Shown here: positions 5,629 to 7,223 of the stretch, in pieces | Numbering within the stretch: the first letter of the stretch is position 1 | Layout: every line of letters begins with the position of its first letter | NCBI GenBank assembly: GCA_002256055.1 | Contig: NKIE01000140.1 | Span: 1 to 7,223, forward strand | Origin: Pseudomonas sp. PGPPP3 | GTDB lineage: Bacteria > Pseudomonadota > Gammaproteobacteria > Pseudomonadales > Pseudomonadaceae | DNA length: 7,223 nucleotides | Reading direction: 5' to 3' | Made by a program: the position numbers and the translations under genes | Notes under the pieces: model-generated | Told to the model about the DNA's origin: nothing | Databases searched by the model: none | The model's input: only the letters and a program-made list of their open reading frames with translations

Positions 5629-5649
5629 CAGCCAGGCAATGCCTGGCTG
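5629..5649. repeat. Perfect 9-bp hairpin between ybaL and rlmF
   Basis: CAGCCAGGC (5629-5637) and GCCTGGCTG (5641-5649) are exact inverted copies with a 3-base loop. It starts 12 bases past the ybaL stop and ends 26 bases before the rlmF start. In the direction of these genes no U-run follows, so it is not a standard terminator. It may be a leaky stop, an RNA-stability element for the ybaL end, or a single repeat-type palindrome. Confidence 0.6.
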
Positions 5650-5661
5650 TGTGGCAATGAT

Positions 5662-7223
5662 TTAGTTAGTTGGCAGGCCCAGGCGGTCGAGCATGATACG
5701 GGCAATTTCCCGTTCGCCCATTACCACCAGATCGGCGCTGCAGCTTTTCAGGTAGTCGACTTCGCTGTCGGCCTGGGCGCGGGCGAGAATTTGCAGGCCC
5801 GGGTTGGCGGTGCGGGCATGGCTGATGATCTGCCCGGCTTCCAGGCTATTGGCGATGGCAACGATCAGGCAGCGGGCGCTGGCGATATTGGCCTGGGCCA
5901 GGGTCTTGCTGCTGGCGGCATTGCCGTGCACCACGCTGAGGCCGTTTTGGCGCAGGTCTTCCACCAGGCTATGCAGCGTTTCGATGATCACCAATGGCAT
6001 CTGTTCGGCCTGCAGGCGCTGGCTGATACGGCTGCCGACACGGCCATGGCCGATCAGAATGGTATGGGCGCTTTCGCTCAGGGGCAGGATGTTGTCGCTC
6101 GGGGCGCTGGCCGGAGCCGGGCTGGCCTCTGGTTGGCGTTGTTCGCGTGCCACCAGCCAGGGTTGCAGGCGATCGAGCAGGCTGAACAACATTGGGTTAA
6201 GCAGGATGGCAATGATCGCCCCGGCGAGAATCAAGTCGCGGCCCACTTCGGGCATCAGTTCCAGGCTAACGCCGAGGCTGGCGAGAATAAAAGAGAACTC
6301 GCCGATCTGCGCCAGGCTGACGGCAATGGTGAGGCCGGTGCTCAGCGGTTTGCGGAACGCCAGCACGATCAGCAGGGCGGCCAGGCCTTTGCCGAGCACG
6401 ATGATCAGGACGGTGGCGAGCACCAACAGCGGTTCGTCAAGCAAGATCGACGGATTGAACAGCATGCCCACGGCGACGAAAAACAGTACGGCGAAGGCAT
6501 CCCGCAACGGTCGCGAATCATCGGCGGCCAGGTGGTTGTACTGCGAGCTGTTGAGGATCATCCCGGCAAAGAAGGCGCCGAGGGCGAAGGACACGCCGAA
6601 GAGCATCGCCGAGCCGTAGGACACGCCCATGGCGATGGCCAGCACCGCCAGGGTGAAGAGCTCGCGCGAACCACTGCCGGCACTGCGCTCCAGCAGCCAG
6701 GGGATCAGACGGCCGCCGAGGGTGATCATCAGAGCGATAAACGCCGCCACCTTGCCGAGGGTTAGCAGTAGTGGCCAGAGGATGTCCTGTTCGCCGCTGC
6801 CGGTTGCTGGCTCGGCGCTGAGCAGGCCGGCGAGTGCCGGGATTAGCACCAAGGCCAGGACCATCACCAGGTCTTCAACGATCAGCCAGCCAACGGCGAT
6901 CTTACCGCGGCGGCTGTCGATCAACTGGCGCTCTTCTAGGGCGCGCAGCAGCACCACGGTACTGGCCACCGACAGCGCCAGACCGAAGATCAGTCCGGCT
7001 CCCCAGTGCCAGCCGAGCCACCAGGTCATGCCCATGCCCAGTAATGTGGCGGCCAGAATCTGCACCAGTGCGCCGGGGATGGCGATGTTCTTCACCGACA
7101 TCAGGTCTTTCAGCGAGAAGTGCAGACCAACGCCGAACATCAGCAGAATCACGCCGATTTCCGACAGTTCATGGGACAAGTCTTTGTCGGCGACAAAACC
7201 CGGCGTGAACGGCCCGACCATAA
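5662..7223 (-). CDS. ybaL: YbaL-type CPA2 cation/proton antiporter with C-terminal RCK domain (5' end outside window)
   Basis: The frame runs off the window at 7223. The first ATG seen (7221) is internal, because it falls in the conserved [10 protein letters not shown] block that lies some 40 residues into family members. Residues below are counted from that ATG. A sodium/proton exchanger-type membrane domain spans about 1-355 with many helices. Marks include [12 protein letters not shown] (25-36), [12 protein letters not shown] (87-98), the V-E-D-L helix (115-118) with acidic residues in the ion path, and [10 protein letters not shown] (302-311). A Pro/Ala-rich linker (361-376) leads to a TrkA-N/RCK nucleotide-binding domain with G-H-G-R-V-G (391-396) and an acidic residue, Glu414, ending the second strand, which usually means NAD(H). 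The C terminus V-M-G-E-R-E-I-A-R matches YbaL closely. The protein sits in the inner membrane and likely exchanges K+ or another monovalent cation for protons under nucleotide control. The exact ion is not established from sequence. Confidence 0.94.
   Translation of the reverse strand, partial: MVGPFTPGFVADKDLSHELSEIGVILLMFGVGLHFSLKDLMSVKNIAIPGALVQILAATLLGMGMTWWLGWHWGAGLIFGLALSVASTVVLLRALEERQLIDSRRGKIAVGWLIVEDLVMVLALVLIPALAGLLSAEPATGSGEQDILWPLLLTLGKVAAFIALMITLGGRLIPWLLERSAGSGSRELFTLAVLAIAMGVSYGSAMLFGVSFALGAFFAGMILNSSQYNHLAADDSRPLRDAFAVLFFVAVGMLFNPSILLDEPLLVLATVLIIVLGKGLAALLIVLAFRKPLSTGLTIAVSLAQIGEFSFILASLGVSLELMPEVGRDLILAGAIIAILLNPMLFSLLDRLQPWLVAREQRQPEASPAPASAPSDNILPLSESAHTILIGHGRVGSRISQRLQAEQMPLVIIETLHSLVEDLRQNGLSVVHGNAASSKTLAQANIASARCLIVAIANSLEAGQIISHARTANPGLQILARAQADSEVDYLKSCSADLVVMGEREIARIMLDRLGLPTN

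Noticed and set aside
5623..6765. Long plus-strand open frame of 380 codons opposite ybaL
   Set aside because: It is a shadow of the G+C-rich minus-strand ybaL gene; the translation is low-complexity (Gln, Ala, Gly, His, Asp) with no family resemblance.

Overview
The window looks like a piece of ordinary core or near-core chromosome from a gamma-proteobacterium, most likely a Pseudomonas or close relative. This is inferred from the G+C-rich codon use and from gene families common there: a class I nitronate monooxygenase, orphan periplasmic solute-binding proteins with a PW-x-RA motif, RlmF, and a YbaL-type antiporter. No mobile element, CRISPR array, rRNA or tRNA is visible.

Layout: bases 1-192 hold the 3' end of a nitronate monooxygenase (+). 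It is followed by a secreted solute-binding protein (292-1065, +) that ends at a very strong, symmetric terminator (1077-1118). Bases 1066-1529 hold no recognised gene, but they contain a 27-codon reading frame on the minus strand (1183-1266), a possible three-way-junction RNA fold between that frame and the terminator (1126-1183), and several inverted repeats with a recurring TGTTAC word. Next, on the minus strand, come a TRIC/UPF0126 channel (1530-2162) and a PACE-family efflux protein (2302-2733). The PACE gene is divergent from a LysR regulator (2823-3716, +). The 89-bp gap between the two start codons contains a textbook LysR box (CTAAT-N11-ATTAG). The LysR gene converges on a second solute-binding protein (3746-4528, -), and upstream of that lie rlmF (4631-5602, -) and the C-terminal bulk of a ybaL-type cation/proton antiporter (5662-7223, -, cut by the window edge).

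How the genes work together: the clearest functional unit is the PACE transporter with its divergent LysR regulator. It resembles the AceI/AceR arrangement of Acinetobacter, in which a LysR protein turns on an efflux pump for chlorhexidine-like or short diamine substrates. The two solute-binding proteins have no permease or ATPase genes next to them, so they are orphans. The ybaL and rlmF genes run in the same direction 59 bp apart with a stable hairpin between them. They have no obvious shared function.

I see no large undescribed system. The best candidate for something unannotated is the 1082-1529 segment, which could be a small transcript on the minus strand: an operator-like upstream zone, a short hydrophobic peptide frame, a structured 3' part and a strong terminator. 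That reading is inference and needs transcript and conservation data.
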